The position numbers and the translations under genes are program-made. 64,000 nt of DNA. Origin: Glandiceps talaboti (lineage: Eukaryota > Hemichordata > Enteropneusta > Spengelidae). The stretch spans positions 713,383 through 777,382 of the forward strand of contig NC_135567.1 in assembly GCF_964340395.1 (NCBI RefSeq), written 5' to 3'. Positions 14,065 to 24,384 of the stretch are shown one piece after another. The notes below the pieces were generated by a model. It ran no database searches. It was not told the origin of the DNA and saw only the letters and a program-made list of their open reading frames with translations. The first letter of the stretch is position 1. The number at the start of each line of letters is the position of its first letter.

Positions 14065-14915
14065 TGTAGAGGTACCAACTAAATAACTTAGGCGAACACG
14101 ATCTTTATACTGATGGCATTCCTTTTTTAATGAACTCTGCTTACACCACCGTAAGATCTGGTAAATCAATCAAATGGAACTTACATGAGAACTTGAAACA
14201 TAATACAAACACTACATTACCTAGACATACACATGGTCAGGTATACGCTGAATGTAATTACAAACTAGTGCTTGGTAAGACTTATAAACACTCTATACTA
14301 ACAAATCATGAAACAAAATGGTTTCTATCATTATAATAATCAAATATATAAAGGTTATATACTACCTCGTGGGCCTTTTAGCTGGCACTCTAGGTAAATA
14401 TTGATGACAATTGTGTTACTTCATCTTCGTTCGTTACAAAATGTTCTATCTGTTTACATACGCTACTCTTTGTATTACTACACGATGTATGAAAGGAAAT
14501 ATGTACTAAATATCAATCTGATTGTCTCAAAACTACATCTACCACAGACTGACCATAAACAAGGTATGAAATGTTACAATAAAGTCAAAAATCTATGCAT
14601 ACTTTACTATAACCGTGGAACTATGTTTCAGTGCGTAAGAACATCTTTCAATACAAGTTGCGAGATATGGCTTTCAGCGGCACTGATTCATGGGACCAAA
14701 ACATACAAGTTAAGCATCGACATCAAAGTATTCTGTAAAATTACTTACTCTAGGACTACAACTACTCTTTATTTGCAATAAAACAGTCTCTAACATCAAC
14801 AACTAGTCAGATATAAACTTTGTACAGAAACTACTAACAACGTCGATGTTCTTGATAGAGGGCGCTGTTCGTGAAAATACCTTGCTTCGATGATAAGTGC
14901 ATTAAGTCCGTTACA
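14065..14915 (-). repeat. 3' LTR of the BEL/Pao element
   Basis: An 851 bp copy, offset by 7671 bp from its partner at 21736. It contains two short open frames of 68 and 126 codons on the opposite strand that are identical in both LTRs; these are shadows with no coding support. TATA-like sequences lie near 14344-14356. Confidence 0.95.
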
Positions 14916-14923
14916 CTCCCATC
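14916..14923 (-). promoter_or_regulatory. Polypurine tract (plus-strand primer site)
   Basis: On the coding strand GATGGGAG directly precedes the TGTAAC start of the 3' LTR. Its position and all-purine core (apart from one T) fit the primer for second-strand DNA synthesis in LTR retrotransposons. Confidence 0.6.
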
Positions 14924-15083
14924 AAATTACCAATGAATTATGACTGCTTGGAAAAATCATCATGATAAACATATAAATGTAACACTTAATAACTGGAATA
15001 AATTCTTAGTAATTTCCAAGATAATATAACACTCCACACTAATAATGCATAACAATTAAGTTTAACAAATGTGGATACAAGAC

Positions 15084-18000
15084 TCAATCTGCTCCCAACA
15101 GAAGAATCAACCTTTGAATGGGTCGCTCCAAAATTGACAGTTTACTGTCACGTCTCCCTTTCTTGTCAAGATTCTTGGTGCTAACCTGGATCTTAACCTT
15201 TCTCACTAGACCATCTTCACCTTCTGTAGTCTCAGTTACAATAGCTAGTGGCCATTCCATACGAGGGACTTGATCATCTTTGAGCAAGACAATATCTCCT
15301 TTCTTAGTATTTCGCCTTGGCGTATTCCACTTCTGTCTTTGGGTAAGTGTGTTAAGATATTCCTTTCTCCATCTGCCCCAGAACTGCTCGGCTAGGTACT
15401 GCACTCTTCGCCATCGTTTTCTGACATACAAGTCCTCCTTTACAAATTTACCTGGAGGGGGAAGAGCTACAGAGGATTTCATGTGGAGCAAATGATTAGG
15501 AGTGAGTGGCTCAGGACTCATAGGGTCATTAAGGCTCTCTGTTGTGAGTGGTCGACTATTTACTATGGCCATGACTTCGTAGAGGAATGTGCGTAGCGAT
15601 GCCGAATCAAGTCGGCCTTGAGATTGCTGTAGCATGGATGATAAAACACTTCTGATTGTCTTGATGTGGCGCTCCCATACTCCACCTGCGTGGCTAGCAT
15701 GTGGAGGATTCATGACAAACTCACATTGGCGCTCTGTTAAGAAGACCTTAATCCTTTCCATATCTAATTCCTTCAGTGCTTCCTTGAATTCATTTTTCGC
15801 TCCTACGAAGTTGGTTCCCTGGTCTGAACGTAGACGCTGTACTGGACCTCTGATAGCAATGAAACAACGCAGGCCATTGATGAAACTATCTGTAGACATA
15901 TCATCCAGGGTTTCAATATGAACAGCTCTTGAACACATACATGTGAACAGTAGTCCATAATTCTTACACTCTTTTCTTCCCACCTTTACTATAAAGGGAC
16001 CAAAGCAGTCCATACCACAAAATGTAAAGGGCGGTGAAGGTTCCACTCTATCTTCTGGAAGATTAGCCATTTTCTGTTCTTCTACTGGACGACGAAGTCG
16101 ACGGCATTTGATACACCTGTAGATATGGAGGGCTACAACTTTGATTCCTCCCATAATCCAGTACCCATTAGCTCTTATCTCGTTAAATGTTATTCCTCGA
16201 CCTTGATGCTGAACTTTGTTGTGAAAGTGAGAAATGAGTAACCTTGTAACATGGCTGTCCTTGGGTAGAATGGCTGGATGTCGCACACTATCAGGAATAT
16301 CTGCTTTCTTCAATCGACCTCCGACTCTCAGAACACCTTCACTGTCAAGGAATGGGTTCAAATTGTGGATGCTGCTACCTTTCTTCACCCTTGTCAACTT
16401 GAGTTCTTTAATTTCCTTGGCAAAGGCTTCACCTTGGATACACCTTATAATGTATCTTTCTGCTTTCTGTCTTTCTTGTGGACTGGAAAAGTCTTTACTA
16501 CCCTTCTTATTCCTTACAAGTCTTCTTATGCGTGCTACCGCACCAACAACCTTAGACCATTCAGAGAAACGGGATATGCGATTCTTCAAGCTGAATGACT
16601 CTGTTGATGTGGCAGCCATGAAACTTGTGACGTTTTTCACCTCTGGATCTCCAATGTTCAGCTGATAGTCTGACTCCTCACTTAATGTTAATTCTCTTTC
16701 CCACAGAAACTCTGGGCCTCTGAACCAATTTGAGGCTAGTAACTCAGACGCGTAGACACCTCTCGATGCGTGGTCTGCAGGGTTTACCTCTGTTGATACA
16801 TAATGCCACTGACTGGGCTTGGAAACCTGTCTAATTCTCTGGATCCTATTCGCTACGAATATATGGAATCTTCTCGCTTCATTAGCGATGTACCCTAGAA
16901 CTACCTGGGAGTCTGTCCAGAAATACTCCCTATCCACAGTGAATTCTAACTCTTCTTTCAACATGCTACTCATATTCGAAGAAACCACCGCAGCCGTCAG
17001 CTCTAAACGGGGAATGGTAACCACCTTGGTTGGTGCAACTCTAGCCTTCCCAGAAACCAAGGAACAGTGTACTCGATTCTCTCCAACTAGTCTCAGATAT
17101 GAGCACTGACCATAACCGCTAGTGCTGGCGTCTGAAAAGTGGTGTAGTTCAACAGCTATAATGTGTCCGAAGTTGGGTGGTTTATAACACCTAGGTATTT
17201 GAATCTGTCTCAAATTAGTAAAGTCAGCTTTCCACCTCTCCCACCGTGGACGTAACTTCTCTGGCAGTGGTTCATCCCAATCAATTCCATTTCGACACAT
17301 TTCTTGCAAGATTCCCTTGCCGATGAGGATAAATGGAGCAAGGAACCCAAGTGGGTCATAAATAGATGCAACTGTAGACAGGATGCCACGACGTGTAGGT
17401 GGTTGATCCTTAGCCTGTATGTGAAATTTAAATGTGTCTGTTTCTACGCACCACTGGATCCCTAATGCTCGCTCGATGGGAAGGTTGTCATAGCTTAGGT
17501 CAACGTCCTTTACTCCGGCTGCTCGTTCACGAGTGGGGATGGTTTCCATTACTTCTCTGCTGTTTGAGATGAACTTGTGGAGATGCAATCCTCCTTTGGC
17601 ACATACTTTCTGTGCTTCCTTCACTAACGCAGTTGCCTCATTCACAGAATCTGCACTGATGAGACCATCGTCCACATAAAAATTCTTCTTTATAAAGCTT
17701 GCTCCCAGTGGAAACTCTATTTCATTTTGGTTGGCAAGATACTTTAAACCATAGTTGGCACATCCAGGGGAGGAAGCAGCCCCAAACAAATGTACCTTCA
17801 TCCGATATTCTTTGGGTTCAATACTAGTGTCACCATTCTCCCACCATAAGAATCTTAAGTAGTTTCGATCCTCTTCATTCACCAAGAATTGGTGAAACAT
17901 CCTCTCTATATCACACATCACTGCTATATGATGCTTTCTGAACCTGCATAGCACACCAATCAAACAGTTTATCAAGTCAGGTCCAGTGAGTAGATGACCA

Positions 18001-20948
18001 TTCAGGGATGTCCCAGCAAAGCGTGCCGAACAGTCAAACACTACCCGTATCTTCTCTGGCTTTTGAGGGTGGTAGACACCATGGTGTGGGATATACCACA
18101 CTCTTCCTTCTTCACCTTGGTCTTCAACTTCCTCTACATCACCCTTCTCTATAACATCATCCATACATTTCTTGTAATCAGCATAGTACTTTGGCTTAGT
18201 TGCAAATTTTCTCCTGAGATGATTCAGCCGGAGAACTGCTGTCCGCTTGTTTTTTGGTAATGTTGGTTTCCCAGACTTGAAGGGAAGAGGCATACTATAG
18301 TGACCACTTTCTGTTTGGTGAATACTGGTCTCCAGAATATTGAGAAACTGAAGATCTTCTTGTGATATGACTTTCTCTCCATGGCCTTTCTCTGAAAAGT
18401 CAGCTTCCAGCGCACTGATAACATGTTTGGGAGATATGCAAGGGGTCTCCTTCACTGTGATACGATTACAGACGCTAGTGGCATAACTATGTGATCTTGG
18501 ATCATTGTAGCCAATTATGCTCCATCCCAGATCCGTCTTGATGGCGAATGGTTCATCATTTTTTCCAACTATAGTCTCTCTTGGGGCCAGTGCTTGTGGG
18601 CAATTGTAGCCGATGAGCATTCCTACTTCGCAACCCTGAAGGGGAGCAATCTCATGAGCTATTCTCTGAAGATGTGGCCATTTGTTTGCTATGGTTGAGG
18701 TTGGGATGTGTGATCTGTTGGCTGGAATGTAGTCTCTGGTATATGCTTGCTGAATCTGTATGCGAGTTGGGGTAGACATTCCTCTAATAAGTAGATTGGA
18801 AACAGCACTGCAATCAATCATGGACGATGCTGAAGTCATTGTGGAAAGCTTCAGGCGAACTGGTTGACACTGGATTGATAGAGACTTTGCCGTATCTTCC
18901 AGGATGAATGTTGAGTCACTTTGTGTGTCTAATAATGCATATGTGAGCACTTCATTTGATGGAGACTCTGTAGATGACACCCATACTGGAACTATCATGG
19001 AGGTACTGTTACTATCTCCCAATTCAACCTTGCAGGACACCACTGATGCTTCTTCTGTATTGCTTTTGGTCAAGTCAGTGGATTCCCTTTGCTTACTCTC
19101 ATCGTGAAGCATTGTTGGGTGTCTCTTCTTGCACTTTTCACAAATTAGTTTTCGTCGGCATTCTCTGGAATTATGTCCTCTCTTGAGACAGCTGAAGCAT
19201 ACTCTGTTTTCCTGTACAAACTGCTTTCTCTGCTCCAAAGTCTTACTCTTGAACTCAGGACATGTGTTAATCTGATGATCCGACTTCCTACATAAAAGGC
19301 AAGGTTTGGGTGTATATGTATTGGAGTCAGATGTTGTTTTCTCTTTATGTTTGTTAACTTCTGTTGACTCTGTGGCTAAAGTAGTGCCTTTGCTTCGATT
19401 GTATCCTCTTCTTCCTCCTGCATCTCTTTCAAAGGTGCCACTTTCCCTTATGGCATGAAGTGATGAAATAGGATTGCATGCAGTGCGTGCTTCTTTGGCT
19501 ACAAATGTGACAAAGTCCTCAAAGTTTGGATACTTGCTTGTGCTGTCCATCATCTCTGTCACCTTCCGATTCCATCGTGCAGCAGCCCAATCTGGTAACT
19601 TTACTAATAACTTCCGATTTTCCTCACAGTCACTCAAAATACCTAGTTCAGGCACGTGTGGTATGGCATCCCTACAGGCCTTGAGGAAATCAGCAAATTC
19701 TTGTAGACCGACTGAGTCCTTGGGTCCAATCCTCTGCCACTTGGACAATTTATCCCTGAACGCCCTCTGAATTATGAAAGGATGGCCATAGCGCTCTTCC
19801 AAAAGGTTCCATGTTCCTCTATATGAATCCTCAGAATTACTGTAAAAGAAACCCCCAACTGCCTTTAATGCATCCCCTGATAGGTATCGCCTCAAGTAAT
19901 ACATCTTCTCTGCAGCAGTGATACCTTTGTTTTCAATAAGGGTTTTGAAACTTGTTTTCCACTGCACATACTGAAGAGGATCCCCCATGAATACAGATGG
20001 CTCTGGCATTGGTAATCTACTCATGGTCAAACTGTCTTGTAGCGCACGAGTGAGAGAAATTGTATCATTTGGAACAGAGGTAGGATATGTAGTGTGGTGC
20101 ATTGTGGTCTGTTGACCAGAACTTTCATCATAGACTTTGAGTTTAGCCTTGGCTTTCTCTAACTCTTTCTCTCTTTCCAAACACTCCATCTCTCTTTTCT
20201 TCTGCTCCTGTAGACGTTGAAGTTCATCCAATTCAGCTTGCTTTACTTGTTTGGCCTTCAACATTTTCAATTCTGCTTCCTGAGCTGCAAGTTCAGCTGC
20301 AGCTTCTGCACGCCTTACAGACGTACTCTCGGATACTTTACATGATGTGGTACTGAAAATAGAAGCATTATCATCACACAACAGCATGTCATGGAGTAGG
20401 TCCCCATAGCTTTCATCATCATCACTCTTGCATCTACTCGAAACCACTCGGAGCAGTTGGTTCGTGATGGCTGTACATGCATCTGTCTGTCGCAGCATCT
20501 CATTGTCTGGAAGATTAACTTCACGCACTGCTTCATAAGCATGGATTACTTCATCTCGAGACTGGTTTAGAGCCTTGAATATGCCATTAAGTGAGTCCTC
20601 CGTACAATGACCTTTCAACTTTGCACGTCCAGTTTTGCTTACTGCCTTCCAAGCCTCATACCTTTGAGCAAAGATCCTTTTTAGCTGTTTATGTCTTTTA
20701 ACTTTCTCTGTCTCCAGAAATTCTGCCATTTTCTGTGTGGGTTTGCGAGTTCTGCTACTCCTACGGAGTTTCTGTGTCTCATCCTCATCAGGTTTACTGA
20801 GCTCCAAGAACTTCCTTTGGTTTCCTTCCATCATGTCTAGAATTCTCTCCCTTTCAGTCTGATTAACTTCTACATCTAGGGCATCCTGGGAGTCCTCTAT
20901 TTCTTTCTCTATCTTTGTAATCAGATCTGCTACTTCTTTCGATGCCAT
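15084..20948 (-). CDS. BEL/Pao gag-pol polyprotein
   Basis: One frame of 1954 codons. I chose the ATG at 20948 (AAAATGG context, protein start MASKEVAD), because the frame upstream of it lacks an earlier ATG. Domains by residue from that start: charged N-terminus with a Glu/Lys/Leu-rich coiled coil (210-275), gag region of the DUF1759 type (315-485), Cys-rich zinc knuckles (550-563, CFSCLKRGHNSREC at 584-597, CEKC at 603-606), retroviral-type protease of the DUF1758 family with LLDTQSD (Asp674), and reverse transcriptase with FDCS (972), CDIERMF (Asp1013) and YVDD (1091-1094). RNase H follows with Asp1273, Glu1316, Asp1346 and Asp1392, then integrase zinc finger (Cys1612, Cys1615) and integrase core Asp1647, Asp1709, Glu1759, then a DUF5641 C-terminus (about 1835-1945). 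It copies element RNA into DNA and integrates it. All catalytic residues named are present. The protease has Asp-Thr-Gln where Asp-Thr/Ser-Gly is usual. Confidence 0.97.
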   Translation of the reverse strand: MASKEVADLITKIEKEIEDSQDALDVEVNQTERERILDMMEGNQRKFLELSKPDEDETQKLRRSSRTRKPTQKMAEFLETEKVKRHKQLKRIFAQRYEAWKAVSKTGRAKLKGHCTEDSLNGIFKALNQSRDEVIHAYEAVREVNLPDNEMLRQTDACTAITNQLLRVVSSRCKSDDDESYGDLLHDMLLCDDNASIFSTTSCKVSESTSVRRAEAAAELAAQEAELKMLKAKQVKQAELDELQRLQEQKKREMECLEREKELEKAKAKLKVYDESSGQQTTMHHTTYPTSVPNDTISLTRALQDSLTMSRLPMPEPSVFMGDPLQYVQWKTSFKTLIENKGITAAEKMYYLRRYLSGDALKAVGGFFYSNSEDSYRGTWNLLEERYGHPFIIQRAFRDKLSKWQRIGPKDSVGLQEFADFLKACRDAIPHVPELGILSDCEENRKLLVKLPDWAAARWNRKVTEMMDSTSKYPNFEDFVTFVAKEARTACNPISSLHAIRESGTFERDAGGRRGYNRSKGTTLATESTEVNKHKEKTTSDSNTYTPKPCLLCRKSDHQINTCPEFKSKTLEQRKQFVQENRVCFSCLKRGHNSRECRRKLICEKCKKRHPTMLHDESKQRESTDLTKSNTEEASVVSCKVELGDSNSTSMIVPVWVSSTESPSNEVLTYALLDTQSDSTFILEDTAKSLSIQCQPVRLKLSTMTSASSMIDCSAVSNLLIRGMSTPTRIQIQQAYTRDYIPANRSHIPTSTIANKWPHLQRIAHEIAPLQGCEVGMLIGYNCPQALAPRETIVGKNDEPFAIKTDLGWSIIGYNDPRSHSYATSVCNRITVKETPCISPKHVISALEADFSEKGHGEKVISQEDLQFLNILETSIHQTESGHYSMPLPFKSGKPTLPKNKRTAVLRLNHLRRKFATKPKYYADYKKCMDDVIEKGDVEEVEDQGEEGRVWYIPHHGVYHPQKPEKIRVVFDCSARFAGTSLNGHLLTGPDLINCLIGVLCRFRKHHIAVMCDIERMFHQFLVNEEDRNYLRFLWWENGDTSIEPKEYRMKVHLFGAASSPGCANYGLKYLANQNEIEFPLGASFIKKNFYVDDGLISADSVNEATALVKEAQKVCAKGGLHLHKFISNSREVMETIPTRERAAGVKDVDLSYDNLPIERALGIQWCVETDTFKFHIQAKDQPPTRRGILSTVASIYDPLGFLAPFILIGKGILQEMCRNGIDWDEPLPEKLRPRWERWKADFTNLRQIQIPRCYKPPNFGHIIAVELHHFSDASTSGYGQCSYLRLVGENRVHCSLVSGKARVAPTKVVTIPRLELTAAVVSSNMSSMLKEELEFTVDREYFWTDSQVVLGYIANEARRFHIFVANRIQRIRQVSKPSQWHYVSTEVNPADHASRGVYASELLASNWFRGPEFLWERELTLSEESDYQLNIGDPEVKNVTSFMAATSTESFSLKNRISRFSEWSKVVGAVARIRRLVRNKKGSKDFSSPQERQKAERYIIRCIQGEAFAKEIKELKLTRVKKGSSIHNLNPFLDSEGVLRVGGRLKKADIPDSVRHPAILPKDSHVTRLLISHFHNKVQHQGRGITFNEIRANGYWIMGGIKVVALHIYRCIKCRRLRRPVEEQKMANLPEDRVEPSPPFTFCGMDCFGPFIVKVGRKECKNYGLLFTCMCSRAVHIETLDDMSTDSFINGLRCFIAIRGPVQRLRSDQGTNFVGAKNEFKEALKELDMERIKVFLTERQCEFVMNPPHASHAGGVWERHIKTIRSVLSSMLQQSQGRLDSASLRTFLYEVMAIVNSRPLTTESLNDPMSPEPLTPNHLLHMKSSVALPPPGKFVKEDLYVRKRWRRVQYLAEQFWGRWRKEYLNTLTQRQKWNTPRRNTKKGDIVLLKDDQVPRMEWPLAIVTETTEGEDGLVRKVKIQVSTKNLDKKGRRDSKLSILERPIQRLILLLGAD

Positions 20949-21735
20949 TTTACAATGAAAATGTGCTGTGATAAATGGGGTTAGTTGACAAAACAATGAC
21001 CGGTTAATGTTACACAGGCAAACAACCTATAACATCTATGTGTGAATGCAAATATGTACTTTTACACTGTAACAATAACTGAAGTACATGTATAGAACAA
21101 GTTTTTACATTTATCAATGAAAAGCACTGGAGAGTATATATTATAACAAACGTTTAGCAGAACTTATTTTTAAGTAGAATGTAGTATATATGAGAAGACC
21201 TAATCTACATTGTATTACTGGTCAATATACACTTTAAGGGTATTGCCTTATACTCTGGTCAACTACACTGTTCACATTTTACTTATCTCTATATCTCTAT
21301 ATCTCTGGGTTACTGCTTTCTGTAATGTCTATTTTTAAATTGTTTTTATATCAGCTTGGAATCTTCTTGTCCAATGTTCACTTGTTTTCAGTTGCTTTAG
21401 TGTTCAAACTTCTGATACTATCTGGTCAGCTCTCCACTGTTGCACTCTTTAAGTTGTAATATATTTCTCTTGTTATCTTGCTACTCCTGTATGTGGTTCT
21501 TTCCTTCTTTGGATAACTATAATTTGATGTGGATTTCACTTCTATTGTGTTTACTTGGGTACAGAAATCTCACTTCTCTCTAGTTATTCGTAGCTTGTCT
21601 CTTGTGGGTTGATATATTACTTCTCTCTTTAGGATATTGTTGTTGGTTTAATGTCTTAGCTCTCTGAGGTTTCTTTACTGGTTTCAGATCTTACTTCTCT
21701 CTCTCTATGTTGCCTTGGTTGGCTGGAGATCTTAC
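20949..21735 (-). other. 5' untranslated leader of the BEL element
   Basis: This 787 bp lies between the 5' LTR and the gag-pol start. The coding strand shows GA-rich imperfect repeats (GTAAGATCT beside the LTR and again near 21690; GAGAGAAGTAA at about 21690 and 21635). No primer binding site starting with TGG is seen in the first 15-20 bases after the LTR; the leader begins GTAAGATCTCCAGCC. It probably holds primer and packaging signals. Confidence 0.7.
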
Positions 21736-22586
21736 TGTAGAGGTACCAACTAAATAACTTAGGCGAACACGATCTTTATACTGATGGCATTCCTTTTTTA
21801 ATGAACTCTGCTTACACCACCGTAAGATCTGGTAAATCAATCAAATGGAACTTACATGAGAACTTGAAACATAATACAAACACTACATTACCTAGACATA
21901 CACATGGTCAGGTATACGCTGAATGTAATTACAAACTAGTGCTTGGTAAGACTTATAAACACTCTATACTAACAAATCATGAAACAAAATGGTTTCTATC
22001 ATTATAATAATCAAATATATAAAGGTTATATACTACCTCGTGGGCCTTTTAGCTGGCACTCTAGGTAAATATTGATGACAATTGTGTTACTTCATCTTCG
22101 TTCGTTACAAAATGTTCTATCTGTTTACATACGCTACTCTTTGTATTACTACACGATGTATGAAAGGAAATATGTACTAAATATCAATCTGATTGTCTCA
22201 AAACTACATCTACCACAGACTGACCATAAACAAGGTATGAAATGTTACAATAAAGTCAAAAATCTATGCATACTTTACTATAACCGTGGAACTATGTTTC
22301 AGTGCGTAAGAACATCTTTCAATACAAGTTGCGAGATATGGCTTTCAGCGGCACTGATTCATGGGACCAAAACATACAAGTTAAGCATCGACATCAAAGT
22401 ATTCTGTAAAATTACTTACTCTAGGACTACAACTACTCTTTATTTGCAATAAAACAGTCTCTAACATCAACAACTAGTCAGATATAAACTTTGTACAGAA
22501 ACTACTAACAACGTCGATGTTCTTGATAGAGGGCGCTGTTCGTGAAAATACCTTGCTTCGATGATAAGTGCATTAAGTCCGTTACA
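21736..22586 (-). repeat. 5' LTR of the BEL/Pao element
   Basis: An 851 bp LTR that appears identical to 14065-14915. It should drive transcription of the element on the minus strand. The right edge is bounded by the target duplication CTCTG at 22587-22591. Confidence 0.95.
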
Positions 22587-22738
22587 CTCTGTATTACCTT
22601 GTGCGAAAACAAACAGGAAATTGTGGCAACAAAAGTAGATGTTCAACATTGACGTAAAAAAAATCCGGATATCTCAAAGAAGGAAAATAAAAAAAAGTTG
22701 CCAGCATAGGCGAAGGAGAAAAAAATAATTCATCCGTA

Positions 22739-22784
<46 letters not shown>
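22739..22784. repeat. (TG)n microsatellite
   Basis: About 21 TG dinucleotides just beyond the broken right end of FB1. Confidence 0.95.
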
Positions 22785-22785
<1 letters not shown>

Positions 22786-23014
22786 GCAATTTAAAAATCA
22801 AAAACCGCCAGACTGATTGCCATGGTATTTGATGGGTGAATTATCTCGGGTGTCTAGTTGGGAAATTGTTCATATCAAAATTATCTTACCACAGTGTGTG
22901 ATTTGGGTCAAAAAATGTGATTTTGGGTCCAAAAACTTAAACTCAAAAAATACTGGGCAAATTGGTCTGACATTTGTGGGAACATTCGTGGGTGTTTAGA
23001 TTAAGAATTGTTCT

Positions 23015-23215
23015 TGACATGATGATTCCATCAGTGATATGCAAATTAGGGCTAAAATGTATCTTTTAATTTCAAATCTGCTCGTCAAATTGGGCTGAAA
23101 TTTTAATGGGGATGCATCTGATCTGGGGGTGTATAGAAGAAATATTATGCATATAATGATCCCATTAGTGATATGCAAATTAGACGTAAACACGTGAATT
23201 TTGGTCAAAAACTTT
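23015..23215 (-). repeat. Relic units of the octamer satellite
   Basis: Two diverged stretches contain CCATCAGTGATATGCAAATT (about 23027) and CCATTAGTGATATGCAAATT (about 23161), followed by AGGGCTAAAA and by TTTTGGTCAAAAAC. These match the reverse complement of the satellite at 51.2-54.2 kb. A third weaker trace lies at 24285-24350 (GATGCCAATTAGGTCTGAAAA, then TTTGGTCAAAAATC). Confidence 0.75.
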
Positions 23216-23269
23216 GTGAGGTGTTTCTAGACGTGTTATTTTGCAGATTTGATTAAACAATTTTTGACA

Positions 23270-23625
23270 CACTTGGTCCTAGCAACCATGACTACGCCCT
23301 TAGCAACAACCAAATGGTGGTATATTTTGGTCAAATAAAAACACCTGGTAGCAAGTGAGTAAACATTCACAAAATGCATGCAAATACCTTTAGCAACCAT
23401 GACCACGCCCATAGCAACAGCTTAACGATGGTGTATTTCACAAAGATAACGGATTCTTTGACAAGTGAACAAACATTTAAAAAGTATGCAAATATGCCTA
23501 GTAACAAGACCGCGCCCATGGCAGCAGCCAAATATATTGCAAAGATAACAACAGGGATTAGTAGACAAATGAATAAACATTCAAAAAATGTATGCAAATA
23601 GACCTAGCAACAGACAAATGTAGCA
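23270..23625. repeat. Degenerate tandem repeat, about 105-113 bp
   Basis: Three to four diverged units start with CCTAGCAACCATGACTACGC-like sequence (about 23279, 23390, 23495, 23604). They also share AAACATTCAAAAAATG and TATGCAAATA. The open frames of about 75 codons on both strands here follow the repeat and are not gene-like. Confidence 0.8.
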
Positions 23626-24384
23626 TTCATTGGCGCTATTTTTAGATAAGTAATAATTAAAGCTGCACTAGCTGCAACGTGGGTCGGTTTATTTTCCTTC
23701 AAGATAACCAGAGTATACCAACCATATATTTATAGAATATTGTTGAAATACCTATAAAATGGTAGCGTGCCTGTTAAGTTGTGGTCAATTTTATCCATAT
23801 ACAGTATTATACCGGTTTGCAATCTTTGGTGAACGGTCGATTTTGAATTTTGATTTTCAGATTCGTATGGTATTCGGCAAAATGAAGTGAAACGTCTGAT
23901 GGTATTTGGTGAAATGAAACGAAACAAGGCAACTGTGAATGAAAAATGTTAGGACATAGGTATCAACTACATGGCTTTCTGTTTACCTCAGTTTTTGTCT
24001 TTGGTAATTTGTAATTATTACTTTCATTTTAAGAGTCTTGTAACATATAGTATATCAGCACCCCCCCCCCCCATGATAGCTAGTGGTGAGGGTGTGGGAA
24101 AATAAGCACTTAGAGAGGCCATTTAGTGGCACAAATTTTCAAACATCACATACAACTTCTGACATGAGACTATATATGAAAGGACAAACAAATTGACAGT
24201 TCCGTTGACATTTCATGTACACATAAAAGGCAATAAAACTATTCTTATCAAATCATGGTGTGTAGTAAAACTCTGCTGTGATATGATAATTATGATAATT
24301 ATGATGCCAATTAGGTCTGAAAATGTGCCTGTTTGGTCAAAAATCAATAATTCCATAATTACTGGACAGATTGAGCTGACATTT

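Larger units (their letters stand above)
14065..22586 (-). mobile_element. Complete BEL/Pao LTR retrotransposon
   Basis: An 8522 bp element with 851 bp LTRs at both ends, one intact gag-pol frame, and a 5 bp target duplication CTCTG (14060-14064 and 22587-22591). Read on the minus strand the LTRs start TGTAACGGAC and end CCTCTACA, the usual TG...CA. The two LTRs look identical throughout. Identical LTRs imply a very recent insertion, because LTRs are made identical at integration. The insertion split the foldback element FB1. A 5 bp duplication and the domain order gag, protease, RT, RNase H, integrase are typical of BEL/Pao. The ORF and both LTRs are intact, so the copy may be autonomous. 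Confidence 0.96.
12561..22733. mobile_element. Foldback element FB1, armless, split by BEL
   Basis: The segments 12561-14064 and 22587-22733 together match the internal region of the foldback elements at 40758-43623 and 61175-63956, in the same orientation. Shared blocks include GGTGGACTATTTGATATCCT, the A-rich lysine-like stretch near 12640-12700, the pair AGGGACCAGTCAGTTTC (about 12811) and GAAACTGACCGGTC (about 13874), and TTGTGGCAACAAA (about 22620). Neither tandem-repeat arm is present: the left side joins the 29 bp satellite and the right side ends near a TG repeat. The intervening 8.5 kb is the BEL/Pao insertion. No convincing protein is encoded. Confidence 0.85.

Noticed and set aside
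14130-14781. Open frames of 68 and 126 codons repeated at 21801-22452
   Set aside because: They lie within the two identical LTRs, on the strand opposite to transcription, with no domains.
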